Shown piece by piece: positions 63,891 to 64,000 of a DNA stretch of 64,000 bases; within the stretch, counting starts at the first letter, position 1; every line of letters starts with the position of its first letter. The DNA is from Pedobacter sp. MR2016-24 (GTDB taxonomy: Bacteria > Bacteroidota > Bacteroidia > Sphingobacteriales > Sphingobacteriaceae), in contig NZ_JAPIVO010000008.1 of the NCBI RefSeq assembly GCF_026239655.1, positions 372,001-436,000 on the forward strand, read 5' to 3'. Both the position numbers and the translations under genes were made by a program. The notes below the pieces were generated by a model that was not told the DNA's origin, made no database searches, and saw nothing but the letters and a program-made list of their open reading frames with translations.

Positions 63891-63926
63891 AAAGCCGTCC
63901 CTCTTTCTGATGGATGGCTTTTTTTG
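63891..63926 (+). terminator. rho-independent terminator after DUF4295 gene
   Basis: AAAGCCGTCC (63891-63900) pairs with GGATGGCTTT (63912-63921, one G-T pair) and a T tract follows. ftsY may be transcribed by read-through or its own promoter. Confidence 0.82.
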
Positions 63927-63943
63927 TTTTCATCTACATTTCT

Positions 63944-64000
63944 ATGGGACTATTTGATTTCTTCAAGAAAAAGGAGACTGCACCTGAAGCTCAGGAGGCA
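63944..64000 (+). CDS. ftsY: signal recognition particle receptor FtsY, N-terminus only
   Basis: Nineteen codons are visible before the window ends: MGLFDFFKKKETAPEAQEA. This start and the acidic stretch that follows are typical of Bacteroidota FtsY, and ftsY regularly follows rpmB-rpmG-DUF4295. The GTPase domain lies beyond the window, so the call depends on the N-terminus and gene order. Confidence 0.8.
   Translation, partial: MGLFDFFKKKETAPEAQEA

Overview
The window is chromosomal DNA from a member of the Bacteroidota, most likely Sphingobacteriaceae (Pedobacter-like). This rests on three SusC/SusD outer-membrane uptake pairs, FecR-type anti-sigma genes coupled to STN-bearing SusC receptors, promoters of the TTTG / TAnnTTTG type, the order rpmB-rpmG-DUF4295-ftsY, and C-terminal DUF4350 on a GH105 hydrolase. 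Assignments come from reading motifs and remembered families; no database was searched.

Layout. 1-8665: 3' part of a fecR gene, then susC, susD and two thioredoxin-fold TlpA-like proteins. 8787-14840: a small secreted protein, then a second susC/susD pair without adjacent sigma/anti-sigma genes. 14969-20824: an accessory metabolic block (two AraC regulators, a nucleoside deaminase, two exported alpha/beta hydrolases, a DoxX-like protein, an SDR) containing the internally deleted remnant of an MBL-fold hydrolase gene. 20825-22365: a gene-poor stretch with a tRNA-Ala(GGC) gene, a 47-residue small ORF and two arrays of degenerate 11-bp repeats. 22366-27723: a tight three-gene operon for a Sel1-repeat protein, an HSP90-like ATPase and a helical-repeat protein. 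28054-28990: two tandem paralogous secreted proteins. 29176-39250: a NAD(P)-binding protein and a pectin cluster (GH43, CE8 pectinesterase, GH28 polygalacturonase, GH105-DUF4350, altronate dehydratase, LacI regulator). 39269-48167 (minus): ECF sigma, FecR, SusC, SusD and a GH92 alpha-mannosidase. 48259-54557: a YdcF-like protein, a histidine kinase with a lone receiver, then a divergently regulated ribulose monophosphate (RuMP) operon (phi-hps) with its own AraC regulator, and a second lone receiver. 54613-64000: housekeeping genes (surE-TM-lpxB, M16 peptidase, CsbD, acs, rpmB, rpmG, DUF4295, start of ftsY).

How the genes work together. CE8 and GH28 would demethylate and cut homogalacturonan, GH105 would process unsaturated or rhamnogalacturonan fragments, and UxaA acts late in galacturonate catabolism. 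Demethylation releases methanol. The RuMP enzymes HPS and PHI about 20 kb away fix formaldehyde, the oxidation product of methanol, so the two regions may be metabolically linked, although no methanol oxidase is present in the window. The sigma/FecR/SusCD/GH92 locus looks like a self-contained, substrate-sensing mannoside utilisation operon.

The strongest candidates for something little described are the HSP90-like/Sel1/helical-repeat operon and the RuMP operon, which has three helically phased direct repeats abutting its promoter. The paired 11-bp repeat arrays around the tRNA gene are a further puzzle.
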